The notes beneath the pieces are model-generated. The model saw only the letters and a list, made by a program, of their open reading frames with translations. It was not told the DNA's origin and ran no database searches. From contig NZ_VCJR02000003.1 in assembly GCF_009712425.2 (NCBI RefSeq), forward strand, positions 1 to 64,000: a stretch of 64,000 nucleotides of DNA, in the 5' to 3' direction. Shown here in pieces: positions 1 through 8,176 of the stretch. Each line of letters begins with the position of its first letter. The stretch's first letter is position 1. This DNA is from Aquisalinus luteolus. GTDB lineage: Bacteria > Pseudomonadota > Alphaproteobacteria > Caulobacterales > Parvularculaceae. A program made the position numbers and the translations under genes.

Positions 1-122
1 GACACATGCACGCTGCCATTCGCATTCTCGTCAACATTCCAAAATTTGCCCTTGCATCGCGGAGGCCATCCACACATACGCGGTTTGGATGCGCGTCAGG
101 TGCTGTGACCCGATATCCGCAC

Positions 123-1454
123 CTATTTCTCGATTTCAAGGATCAGTTCATACCCTCGTTTATTTGGAAACGGTTCCTTTTTGAATTGTATGTGGTTTGC
201 TCCTATCGAAGCTGCGAATTCTTCGCGGTTCCATATCTTGTCAGCAATATCGTCGGTGTCTTTATCTACTGCAATGTCAATAAGTCTCACCGCAAGCCGG
301 CTGAATTCTGCCAGCGAAACGTCAGTTGTAAACTCTTCGATGAAATGGCCTTTCAGCTTCAAACGCTTTACGAGGCCTTTAATGCCGGAAAACGAATAGT
401 TGACGTAGCTCGGAAGCACACTGTCATCAAGTTCCTTTGCGATGACCCCTGACCACCACTCTTCGCCGTCGTAACCTGCGTGGTAGTCGCCTGTTCGAAG
501 TTCTTCATCAGATAGAAACTCCCTAGCCGCATGGGGACTCCATCCTTCCCTCATATCGACGTCCGGAGGGTTTTGCGATTCCCGTTCGTAATCGAGAATG
601 CCGTTGATGATTTTGTCGACATCCTGCGTTTCCTTAGCGGGCATAATATGGAATTGCCGTGTTGCTTGCCGTATCAGCCAAGGGCGGGTCATGAATGTCA
701 GGAAAAAACGCTTCTTCGCATACCTCTTTAGCTCGTCCGACTGGAATGTTTTCCGGTCGATCTGGATAAGCGCTTCTTCAATGTGCGAATAGCAGTGCAT
801 GGCATAGAAGAAAGGGATCGAGCCGATAGTGAGGTAGACAGGCAGAATAAAGCTTTTGAATGTTGCCGTCGTGAAGAAGCTCCCACGCTCGGCCCATATC
901 TGGGAAATTGAATTCCACATGATCACGAGGACAATGATGGACAAAACCCAAGTCAGAAACTTATTGGCGGCTGCGTGCTCCGGATTTCGTTGCGAAACTA
1001 CCACCATCATGGCGATCACAGTGATGATGGGTGTCAGTACCAGCTCGACCGGCAAACTGAAAGTTTTTGCGACGAAGATGAATTCTAGAAGCGCTGTTCC
1101 GCTTAAAGCGTCTTTTGCATAGCCTTGGAAATGCTGGCTGCCTTCCTTAGCATCGAACGCCCGTGCCAGCAGAGGCAGGCCGCCGAGAAAATACCAGACG
1201 ATTGTCGGCGTAAGTAGGCCAAAGTCCCACATTTTGGGAAGCGTGCCGAGCCACGACAGAATCGCCACGTTAGCGGCAAAGCCGGAAAACAGTATCAAAA
1301 ACTTGTGGTTCAAAGCGGCACGAATAACGTCTGCTAAGGACCGTCGAACGTCTTTCTTGAATAGGAAGAAAGTAAGGAAGGCAATCAGCCAAATAGCTCC
1401 GGCCAACTCGCGGCTGTTGAAATTGTCGGTGATCCATACCCACAACCCATTCAC
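123..1454 (-). CDS. multi-spanning membrane protein coupled to an AAA ATPase
   Basis: This 443-residue protein has an N-terminal half with about six hydrophobic segments (roughly residues 15-32, 50-68, 82-98, 120-155, 166-187 and 202-222). A soluble, charged C-terminal half of about 210 residues follows, and I do not recognise its fold. The start ATG overlaps the stop codon of the upstream ATPase gene by four bases (ATGA), so the two are very likely translated together and work as a pair. In defence loci an ATPase sensor is often coupled to a membrane effector, so a membrane-acting toxic effector is a reasonable inference. No catalytic motif is visible to prove it. The DNA is more A+T-rich than the chromosome to the right. 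The reading frame is certain; the function is unknown. Confidence 0.75.
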   Translation of the reverse strand: MNGLWVWITDNFNSRELAGAIWLIAFLTFFLFKKDVRRSLADVIRAALNHKFLILFSGFAANVAILSWLGTLPKMWDFGLLTPTIVWYFLGGLPLLARAFDAKEGSQHFQGYAKDALSGTALLEFIFVAKTFSLPVELVLTPIITVIAMMVVVSQRNPEHAAANKFLTWVLSIIVLVIMWNSISQIWAERGSFFTTATFKSFILPVYLTIGSIPFFYAMHCYSHIEEALIQIDRKTFQSDELKRYAKKRFFLTFMTRPWLIRQATRQFHIMPAKETQDVDKIINGILDYERESQNPPDVDMREGWSPHAAREFLSDEELRTGDYHAGYDGEEWWSGVIAKELDDSVLPSYVNYSFSGIKGLVKRLKLKGHFIEEFTTDVSLAEFSRLAVRLIDIAVDKDTDDIADKIWNREEFAASIGANHIQFKKEPFPNKRGYELILEIEK

Positions 1455-3781
1455 CGATTGGCTCCGGCATGGAAACTTTGTGATGGAGGCCGGTTCGATC
1501 CAGATTCAGGTGAAGCGGCTTCGGCTATTTTATCATTGGCGACAACGCGCTGATCTTCTGGTCCGTTCGTGGCAGGCAACGCGGTATAATCGTTACCCAT
1601 CATCATCTTGTAATGCCCGGCATGGCCGGACTCTTCAAATATACGCTGGAACACGGCGAGATAACGCCCTATTTGCCCCGGATCGCAGGACATATAGAGA
1701 TCGTCGTTGGCAAAATGAGAGCCGTCATTGATCCATGAGAAGAGTGAGCCACAGATCAGCTTGTCCTGCCCCTCAAATTTCTCAATGATGTTGTCTGGCG
1801 TTATGCCGCCGAAGAATTTGAAGTAGTGTTCTAGGATGCGACGCAAGGTGTTCTGGATCGCCGCATCGGAAGGTGGCTTTTGCTTTACTTCCCGCCACAA
1901 TAGCTCATAGCTCGACCGGATCGGATTTTCCTCAGAGGCCAGCAGCTCAGAGCGGTCGGCAGATTTGCGGATGATCCAGAAAGTTTCATCTTGGAACGCA
2001 TCAGCACCGCTGCGTTTTTTGTTGAACGTGATTTCCTTGTGGAAATATATATTATGGGTCAGTACAAAGACTTGTTTGATCGCACTGTTCCCTTCGCGCA
2101 TCTCATTAACGATGCCCTTGATGAGATTACACACGATGAACAATATATCAGCGTCAAGACTCGAAACTGGGTCGTCGAACACCACAATTCGGTCCGTTGT
2201 CGCGCCGCTCGCCGAGAACGATCCTTTTATCAGGTGATAAAAATACAGGAAGGTGATGAAGGATTTTTCGCCTTCGCTCAATGTGTCCTTCGCATCTTCG
2301 CCACCGGGCCGCTTGACCTCGTAAAAGCCGTTGTCCGCGCTTTCTACGAGATAGAAGTTCATAAACCCGAACGACTTTAGCAGCTTGTTGATAGCATCAA
2401 TCGTCGGCTTGATGCTGGTGATCTGGCGCTCTTTCTCCTCTATCTCACTATTCTTGGCTTCCAGCTCGTTTTTGCGCTGCTGGATTTGTCCGCTGAGGCT
2501 CGTAATTGCCGCCTCAAGATTGCCGCTGGCTTTCTTGTATCTGTCGTAGGTTGCCTTCGTATCTTCCAGCAAGCGCCTCCAGATTTGTGAAGATAGCTCC
2601 CTCTTGCGAGCGTCCAGATTATGTAGCGTGTCGTTGTTCGCTTTAACCTTCGTGTTCGCAGCGCCGATGTGGGTATCCACTGCGGCCAAAAGCGGTTTTG
2701 TATCTTTGAGTGTAACCGGTGCGCTGGGTTCTTTCTTTTTGCCCCTTATGCGGTCGATGTTGTTCTCAAGCGCGAGGCGCAACGTTGCCAGGTCTTTATC
2801 AAACAGGTCCCGATCGAGTAAGGCGGAATCCACGACGGCCGACACGCCATAGCTGTCCAACAGTGCCTTCGCCTTGGATTCATAGTCATCAAGCAGCCGG
2901 TCAATCGCAGCCAAATCAGCGACGTAGCTTTCATCGAAATAGTCTTCGAGACTTTGGCGGAATGCCGCGTCCGTCTTTTGCTGGCAGAATGGACACTGAT
3001 CATCCAGCTTGTTGAAATACTCCCGTCCTTGCTGAACCCAGTCACTGTTGCCGAGTTTTTCAATCAGGGCCGCGATATCGACATCTTCCTTGCCAATGAC
3101 TTTCTTAGAAAGGATTGCATCGTTCTCGAGCGAGGCGAGAGCGGAATTGTCCGGCTGCGGCAAAGTTGCCGCTTCGATAAGGGTACTGGAGAATACGGTT
3201 GTTGCATCCTCGCGCAGTTCGCCAATGTCCCGCAGTTCGGTATGATTGTTCTCGGCTTCGGCCAGATAGCGCGTACAGAAGTTTTTCTTGTTGTTGTTTA
3301 GCCCGGAAAAGGCGTCACTCAGATCATCAAGGTACTTCTTTGCTGTCCAGACATCCTCAACCAACTGGCTTTTCAGATCGTTGTGTTCCTTTTGTTTACC
3401 TCCGTTGCCGTCTTCGCCGGACAGCGTCTTCTTCAATGCGGCCAGCTTGGTGCCGATCTCATCGGCATCGGCTTTTAATGACTTGATCTTTTCGGCGACT
3501 TCAATGTTTTCGCCGAAGGTGTAAATGCCCTTGATACTGCTTTCCGTATCGAAATGCCTTTTGATGAAGTCACGGTTATAGACGAGAGTCTCCAGCTGGT
3601 TGCCCGCTCTCCATGTCACCGTGCTGTCAGGGTAGGTTTCCGTGCCGTCGATGATACGGGAAATCGTCGTTTTGCCAGACCCGTTCGGCCCGAAGACAAA
3701 GTTGAGCGCCTTCAGACCGTGAAGGCGGGTGCCTTCGGCATCGTAAGCCCCTTCATTGGCCAGATGTATTTCTTCAATCAT
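1451..3781 (-). CDS. AAA_13 / PrrC-RloC-like ATPase with zinc-hook motif
   Basis: The 776-residue protein is an SMC/Rad50-like ATPase of the AAA_13 (wrench) class. From the ATG at 3781 it shows a Walker A GPNGSGKT at residues 31-38 and a long charged, coiled-coil-like middle. The middle contains CPFC (about 263-266), the CxxC pattern of a Rad50/RloC zinc hook. An ABC signature LSEGEKS and a Walker B VVFDDPVSSLD follow. After the ATPase core, an RRILE stretch (Arg647, Glu651) is followed 38 residues later by His689. That order and spacing resemble the Arg-x3-Glu...His triad known for PrrC/RloC anticodon nucleases, so a nuclease C-terminus is possible but unproven. The start is chosen because GGAG lies five bases upstream; a TTG at 3823 would add 14 residues. 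It overlaps the membrane-protein gene downstream. It is probably an anti-phage or restriction-linked ATPase. Confidence 0.8.
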   Translation of the reverse strand: MIEEIHLANEGAYDAEGTRLHGLKALNFVFGPNGSGKTTISRIIDGTETYPDSTVTWRAGNQLETLVYNRDFIKRHFDTESSIKGIYTFGENIEVAEKIKSLKADADEIGTKLAALKKTLSGEDGNGGKQKEHNDLKSQLVEDVWTAKKYLDDLSDAFSGLNNNKKNFCTRYLAEAENNHTELRDIGELREDATTVFSSTLIEAATLPQPDNSALASLENDAILSKKVIGKEDVDIAALIEKLGNSDWVQQGREYFNKLDDQCPFCQQKTDAAFRQSLEDYFDESYVADLAAIDRLLDDYESKAKALLDSYGVSAVVDSALLDRDLFDKDLATLRLALENNIDRIRGKKKEPSAPVTLKDTKPLLAAVDTHIGAANTKVKANNDTLHNLDARKRELSSQIWRRLLEDTKATYDRYKKASGNLEAAITSLSGQIQQRKNELEAKNSEIEEKERQITSIKPTIDAINKLLKSFGFMNFYLVESADNGFYEVKRPGGEDAKDTLSEGEKSFITFLYFYHLIKGSFSASGATTDRIVVFDDPVSSLDADILFIVCNLIKGIVNEMREGNSAIKQVFVLTHNIYFHKEITFNKKRSGADAFQDETFWIIRKSADRSELLASEENPIRSSYELLWREVKQKPPSDAAIQNTLRRILEHYFKFFGGITPDNIIEKFEGQDKLICGSLFSWINDGSHFANDDLYMSCDPGQIGRYLAVFQRIFEESGHAGHYKMMMGNDYTALPATNGPEDQRVVANDKIAEAASPESGSNRPPSQSFHAGANR

Positions 3782-4051
3782 GCGCTCCACCCCTGCGAGT
3801 GTAGTAATTCTGCCATCTACCAAAGTGAGAATGCAACTATCTCGAACGAAGCAATAAATCAGGGTTGGTCCAAACAGCTATCTGCCTAAGCTACATGACT
3901 CCCCAGCGAAGAAGGGTTGGCGTTCTCAGAGTGAGTCATCAACATAAGTTCTCATATTGTTCTTTTTTCGAGGTTGCGTTAAACTTAGATCGAATCAACT
4001 CGCTACTCCTGCGTAGCTGAGTATTTTCTCGAATCAGTGGATCAAAATCGG
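3782..4051. promoter_or_regulatory. divergent intergenic region between ATPase and methyltransferase genes
   Basis: These 270 bases separate the leftward ATPase gene from the rightward methyltransferase gene, so promoters for both must lie here. The stretch is A+T-rich. I see no convincing -35/-10 pair, no small controller (C-protein) gene and no strong palindrome. The methyltransferase could start at a GTG at 4037 instead of the ATG at 4052. Confidence 0.4.
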
Positions 4052-5113
4052 ATGAGCTTGCGCGTTATAGATCTATTTTCAGGTGCTGGAGGGATGTCCC
4101 TCGGTTTTGAAGACGGCCGTTTCGGCGGCGGTTTCGATGTTGTGTTCGCTCTGGACAACGATCCAAGCGCCGTGGAGACGCACAATCAAAATTTCTCAGG
4201 CGAAGCCGTCTGCGCGGACATCGAAAATTGGCTTGATGAGCATAAAGTCCCTGCCGCCGATGTCGTGATCGGGGGGCCTCCCTGCCAGGGATTTAGCTTA
4301 CTGAATAAGCAGCGTGACGGCGACGCGAGGCGGGCACTCTGGGAGCCCTTTATCGAGATTGCGAATCTCTCGGGCGCTCGCATGTTTGTGATGGAGAATG
4401 TAGCGGAGCTCTATAAGTCTCCGGAGGCTGACGACATTTTTGAAAAGGCAGCCGAATACGGCTTCGTTTGCAGCAAGACGATTTTGAATGCTGCTGACTA
4501 TGGGGCGCCGCAAACACGGAAACGCACGATTATCTTCGGCTGGAGGAATTTATCGTTTGAGCCGATGTTTCCTACCCCCAGCCATTCGGCTTCACCTGAA
4601 GAGACTAATTTGCCGAGATGGCGCACGGTACGAGATGTCATCTCAGACCTTCCAAAGCCGACGGAGACCGAGATAGCTGGCGAGGCACCGCTTGATTTGC
4701 ACATCAAGCGAAACCCTACGGCGAAAAGCATTGAGCGTTACAAAGCTGTTCCACCCGGCGGAAACAGGTTTGATCTCCAACGGAACGCGCCTGAAATCAC
4801 ACCTGCTTGCTGGATCAGGAAAAAAAGTGGCGGTACGGATTTGTTCGGCCGGCTTTGGTGGGATCGTCCATCCGTCACGATCCGAACAGAATTTTTCAAA
4901 CCGGAGAAAGGTCGTTACCTACACCCAGATCAGCATCGACCAATCACTCATCGCGAGGCTGCACGTTTGATGGGATTCCCTGACGACTTCATATTTGTGG
5001 GCTCAAAAGTCGAGATTGCACGGCAGATAGGAAATGCGGTGCCGCCAGCACTTGCTGGCGCAATCGCTCAAGAAGTTAAACTGGCACTGATGCCGCTCAA
5101 GAAGTCGGCATAG
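4052..5113 (+). CDS. DNA (cytosine-5)-methyltransferase
   Basis: This is a compact 353-residue C5-cytosine methyltransferase that transfers a methyl group from S-adenosylmethionine to cytosine within a recognition site. The motifs appear in order: motif I DLFSGAGG near the N-terminus, motif IV GGPPCQGFS with the catalytic Cys near residue 78, motif VI MENV, motif VIII QTRKRTIIFGW, and motifs IX-X with RLMGFPDDF and QIGNAVPP. The target-recognition region between VIII and IX is short. The HNH nuclease gene starts five bases after its stop, so the two form a restriction-modification operon. A vsr gene nearby fits, because Vsr repairs T:G mismatches arising from deaminated 5-methylcytosine. The start is uncertain: GTG at 4037 would add five residues, and neither start has a strong ribosome site. 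The target sequence cannot be read. Confidence 0.95.
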   Translation: MSLRVIDLFSGAGGMSLGFEDGRFGGGFDVVFALDNDPSAVETHNQNFSGEAVCADIENWLDEHKVPAADVVIGGPPCQGFSLLNKQRDGDARRALWEPFIEIANLSGARMFVMENVAELYKSPEADDIFEKAAEYGFVCSKTILNAADYGAPQTRKRTIIFGWRNLSFEPMFPTPSHSASPEETNLPRWRTVRDVISDLPKPTETEIAGEAPLDLHIKRNPTAKSIERYKAVPPGGNRFDLQRNAPEITPACWIRKKSGGTDLFGRLWWDRPSVTIRTEFFKPEKGRYLHPDQHRPITHREAARLMGFPDDFIFVGSKVEIARQIGNAVPPALAGAIAQEVKLALMPLKKSA

Positions 5114-5118
5114 GTGGC

Positions 5119-6141
5119 ATGGCACGACGATCCCGCGCAGCAACAAACCCCAAAATTAAAGTCGAAGAGCTTAAGAGTCTTCTCGATAATTTTTTAGATC
5201 GCTTGGACGATAGCGATCTGCGCGAACAAGTTCGGTCCTTGGTGCCCGCAGTTTATTGTCTGCGCGATCTTGGCAGCGGCTTAATCCCGATGGAGGGAAA
5301 GGACGCTGCGAGAGACCGAATTCTGAGTTATTTGCAGCGCTACCCCAAGACGCTAATCGATGGTGACGAGTTGATGGTCGTTTCGGGAATTGGGGAATGG
5401 GCTCGGCGTGTTCGCGAGTTGCGCGTTCAATTTGGTTGGACAATCTATACGGGCGTAACAATCAAGCAGCTCACGTCAGAGCAACCGGAAGTCATTGAGG
5501 CTTTGCAGGCCGACACGGGTATTGATCCCGATAGCATCAAACCCAATCACTATATTCTCATGCGTGAGGAGCAGGATCGAGAGGCGGCTTTGCGCTGGAA
5601 CCAGCTCAATGAGATTCGTAAAAAGCCGGGTGGAGTTAAGTCGAAAATCTTGGAGTTCCTGCGTGCAAACGCAGGCCGAGTCGTTACCGGCGAAGAGTTA
5701 CGTTACTTGGCAAATAATAAGAAGGAGTGGGCGCGTCGTTCCCGTGAGCTTCGCACAGAAGACGGTTGGCCCGTCGTAACGAGAATGCAGGGCCGTGATG
5801 ATTTAGGCGTTGGTGAGTATCTTCTTGAGGAGGATAAGCAGGCCGAGGAGCACGATCGTCACATCAAAGACGATATCCGAGTAAACGTGCTCGAAAGAGA
5901 CGGATTTGCTTGCACATTTTGCGGCTGGACGCGTGAGCAACGTGACCGCGAAGATCCCAGAAAATTTCTCGAAATCCACCATATCGTTGACCACGTTAAA
6001 GGCGGGGACAATGAGGCAGAAAATCTGATCGCTCTTTGCAATGTACATCACGATGCAGTGCATCGCGGTGATATTGTTTGGTCAAAAGACGGTTGGCTCG
6101 ACAAGCGTAGCGGAAAGAAGGTATTGGTTTCACTGTCTTAA
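5119..6141 (+). CDS. HNH endonuclease, probable restriction enzyme, with duplicated N-terminal module
   Basis: The 340-residue protein ends in an HNH nuclease domain (about 253-318): CxxC at 265-268, LEIHHIVDH around 284-292, and CNVHHDAVH around 307-315. These give the metal- and zinc-binding residues. Upstream is a tandem duplication: residues 66-110 and 175-219 share the pattern I-L-x2-L...EWARRxRELRxxxGW, and each copy is followed by a YxL strand. I read these as paired winged-helix-like DNA-recognition modules (inference). Five bases separate it from the methyltransferase gene, so it is most likely the cognate restriction endonuclease. Its 3' end overlaps the convergent vsr gene by 12 bases. 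The HNH assignment is firm; the cleavage specificity is unknown. Confidence 0.9.
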   Translation: MARRSRAATNPKIKVEELKSLLDNFLDRLDDSDLREQVRSLVPAVYCLRDLGSGLIPMEGKDAARDRILSYLQRYPKTLIDGDELMVVSGIGEWARRVRELRVQFGWTIYTGVTIKQLTSEQPEVIEALQADTGIDPDSIKPNHYILMREEQDREAALRWNQLNEIRKKPGGVKSKILEFLRANAGRVVTGEELRYLANNKKEWARRSRELRTEDGWPVVTRMQGRDDLGVGEYLLEEDKQAEEHDRHIKDDIRVNVLERDGFACTFCGWTREQRDREDPRKFLEIHHIVDHVKGGDNEAENLIALCNVHHDAVHRGDIVWSKDGWLDKRSGKKVLVSLS

Positions 6142-6540
6142 AAACTCCACAGCGAGTTCCAGAATCTCCGTGTCCTGCATTGATTTAATCTCACATTCCC
6201 ACAGAGTAAGCGTGTTCCACCTCATCTTTGTCAGCTTCTGAAGGTTCTCAATATCACGTTCCCGGTTCCGGGCTAGTTTGGGTTCCCAAAACTCTTTGTT
6301 AGAAGAAGGTGGCGTGCCCTTTTTGCAATGATGCCCGTGCCAAAAACATCCATGAACAAAAATAACCTTCCTACGAGTTGAGAAAACCAAATCGGGTTTG
6401 CCGGGAAGGTCGGAACGATGGAGACGATATCTATAACCAGCTTTATGAAGTATCCTTCGTATACGCATCTCCGGGCCGGTGTCTTTGGAGCGAACCGACC
6501 TCATCGTTTTTCGTCTGTCTGCCGTCGATAGATTATCCAT
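6130..6540 (-). CDS. vsr: very short patch repair endonuclease Vsr
   Basis: The 136-residue protein is a Vsr mismatch endonuclease, which nicks 5' of the T in T:G mismatches produced by deamination of 5-methylcytosine. Family landmarks are clear: MRSVRSKDTGPE with its early Asp, LPGKPDLVF with the catalytic Asp, and VFVHGCFWHGHHC-type His/Cys residues that bind zinc and act in catalysis. The length fits E. coli Vsr (about 156). The ATG at 6540 is chosen because conservation begins there. GGAGG lies about 15 bases upstream, which is long, and the frame stays open for 35 more codons without conserved content. It is convergent with the HNH gene, sharing 12 bases at the 3' ends. Its function matches the neighbouring C5 methyltransferase. 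Confidence 0.95.
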   Translation of the reverse strand: MDNLSTADRRKTMRSVRSKDTGPEMRIRRILHKAGYRYRLHRSDLPGKPDLVFSTRRKVIFVHGCFWHGHHCKKGTPPSSNKEFWEPKLARNRERDIENLQKLTKMRWNTLTLWECEIKSMQDTEILELAVEFLRQ

Positions 6541-6590
6541 CCCATATTTATACCACCTCCTATTAGCTCTTGACACTGACCATGGCTGGC

Positions 6591-6615
6591 AAAAAATCAT
6601 AGGGGCTTCGCCCCT
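6591..6615 (-). terminator. candidate rho-independent terminator left of the relaxase gene
   Basis: A perfect 6-bp hairpin (AGGGGC / GCCCCT, 3-base loop, 6601-6615) is followed on the minus strand after four bases by a run of six T (6591-6596). It would stop transcripts from the mob genes before vsr. Confidence 0.5.
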
Positions 6616-6656
6616 CGCGCGGGAAAGGCATCCAAACGTATCCACGCCTTGCGGCG

Positions 6657-6729
6657 CGGAGCCTCGTTCGGAGCCTCCTTGCCCTTGCTACCCCCACATT
6701 CGCCATGTGGCAGGGGAGCATAGCTCCCC
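6657..6729. repeat. cluster of direct and inverted repeats, possible oriT
   Basis: The spacer next to the relaxase stop codon contains two direct copies of CGGAGCCTC 12 bases apart (6657-6665, 6669-6677). It also has an inverted repeat CCACAT/ATGTGG with a 5-base loop (6694-6710) and a perfect 7-bp inverted repeat GGGGAGC/GCTCCCC with a 3-base loop (6713-6729). Such repeat clusters beside a relaxase gene are typical of transfer origins. I cannot identify a nic site, and simple terminator hairpins remain an alternative. Confidence 0.35.
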
Positions 6730-6738
6730 ATAATTGAT

Positions 6739-8172
6739 TTACCTTTCCATGTCAGGGCCGTCGCGCTTTGGCGCAGGCTTTTGTTGGCGTTGGCGTAATT
6801 GCTGCAGGCGATCTGAGGTTGTGCCTAGATCCTGCTGACGGAGTTTTGCCAGCCTGTCTTGCGGCGAGGACTGCGCTTGGTTGGCGCGGTCGAAGGATGG
6901 TTTTGAGGATTTCGTCTGCGCCGGGGTCGGTCTGTGTTTGGGCTTTGGTTTTTTCTGCTCCAGTCGGCCTTTCCTGAGATCGTCCAGCCTCTTGTGGATT
7001 TCCAGCCGCTCTCTCGTCGCCTCGGCGCGTTGTTGCCGGATAAGAGCTTGCAGCCTTTGCCGGTCGGCAAGCTGGGCGTTGATGAGGTCCTGTTTCTGCT
7101 TTCTGTCCCGCTGCAGGGCTTCATAGGCTTCTCGCTCATTTTGCCGCTTCGTTTGCGCATGGGAACCGTTGAGACGGTCCCACAGACCGCGAAGTCCTGA
7201 GTTCAGTCGCGCCGCTCGATCTCTACATTCCGCCTCCCAGCGCTCTGCTTGTCCGGCTTTCAGTTTTTCCCGCTCAGCGCTGTGGGCGTCGCGCATGACA
7301 TCGCGGCGCTGAAGCAGCGGTGCCATTTCCGCCGCCTGCTTCTGTTCCTGTTCATCAAGGTGCCGCTTTGCCTGCGCCGTCAGTTCCTGCGTGAAGGTCT
7401 CTTTCGTCCGTTCAACCGAGGGGAGGGCCTGCTCATCGCCAAGCCGGGCGCGTACGTCCTTTGTGTTCTGCCCGGCATACCGGGCAACGGAGAGGACTTC
7501 GCCCTCATGGGTCACGATGACATGGCCGCGCCTGTCTCCACGGGCGAGCTTCATGCCGCGCTCTTCCAGCGCCGAGGCAAAGCCCGCCCTGGAATCGGAA
7601 ACGGCCCAGCATTCCTGGACGGTCTGTTTCAGGACCCACGCGTGGTAGCCCACGCGCTTTGCCTGCTGCCATTCTTCCAGTGTGAAGTTGCGCGGGTCTT
7701 TCTCCTTGGCGCTCATCAGGCCCTTGGGCATTTTCCAGCCATGATCCAAATACAGCTCGCGTGAGATGTCAGTGCACTTGGCCTTGAAATGGCTCATCTG
7801 TCTGGCCGTCATCGTCTCCGCATCGATGCGCGACCAGACGGCATGGGCATGTCTGCGGCCTTCCTTCTCATGGAAGACGATCACGCGCGGCTGACCGCTC
7901 AGGCCATTGCGCTCTTCGACCCTGCCGATCGCATCTTCAAAAGCCGCGATATCGGCGTGTTCTGTTTCAGGGGGATTGAAGGAAACGGAGAACAGGAATT
8001 GCTTGCAGCGCGTGCCCTTTGATACGGCATAAGCCTCCTTGAACGCGCCCACGACATCGCGCGAGGCGAAGCCCCTAATGTCATGTACCTCAACATGTTC
8101 ATTATCCCGAGCATTGAGAAGGTGCTGGCCGAGCTGCTTCCCGCCGCCCCGCTGTGATGCAACGATGATCAA
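6739..8172 (-). CDS. MobA/VirD2-like relaxase
   Basis: This 477-residue mobilization nuclease would nick DNA at oriT and pilot the strand during conjugative transfer. The N-terminal third carries the relaxase fold: SQRGGGKQLGQHLLN at the start and the metal-binding HAHAVW (His108, His110). The long C-terminal part is rich in Gln, Arg, Lys and Glu and looks like an extended coiled or DNA-binding tail. I chose the TTG at 8172 as start: AAGGAG lies ten bases upstream and the codon sits just after the upstream MobC-like stop. A TTG at 8196 would add eight residues. No coupling protein or type IV secretion genes are in view, so the element is at most mobilizable from what can be seen. The family assignment is firm; whether it is active is unknown. 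Confidence 0.85.
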   Translation of the reverse strand: MIIVASQRGGGKQLGQHLLNARDNEHVEVHDIRGFASRDVVGAFKEAYAVSKGTRCKQFLFSVSFNPPETEHADIAAFEDAIGRVEERNGLSGQPRVIVFHEKEGRRHAHAVWSRIDAETMTARQMSHFKAKCTDISRELYLDHGWKMPKGLMSAKEKDPRNFTLEEWQQAKRVGYHAWVLKQTVQECWAVSDSRAGFASALEERGMKLARGDRRGHVIVTHEGEVLSVARYAGQNTKDVRARLGDEQALPSVERTKETFTQELTAQAKRHLDEQEQKQAAEMAPLLQRRDVMRDAHSAEREKLKAGQAERWEAECRDRAARLNSGLRGLWDRLNGSHAQTKRQNEREAYEALQRDRKQKQDLINAQLADRQRLQALIRQQRAEATRERLEIHKRLDDLRKGRLEQKKPKPKHRPTPAQTKSSKPSFDRANQAQSSPQDRLAKLRQQDLGTTSDRLQQLRQRQQKPAPKRDGPDMER

Positions 8173-8176
8173 GAGG

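Noticed and set aside
6-452. 148-codon plus-strand frame at the left edge
   Set aside because: It runs antisense to the membrane-protein gene, whose end is fixed by the ATGA coupling, and has no family match.
1451-3781. Calling the ATPase simply SMC/RecN or Rad50
   Set aside because: The short zinc-hook arm, the AAA_13 wrench order and the C-terminal extension with FSWINDGSHF do not fit SMC, RecN or Rad50.
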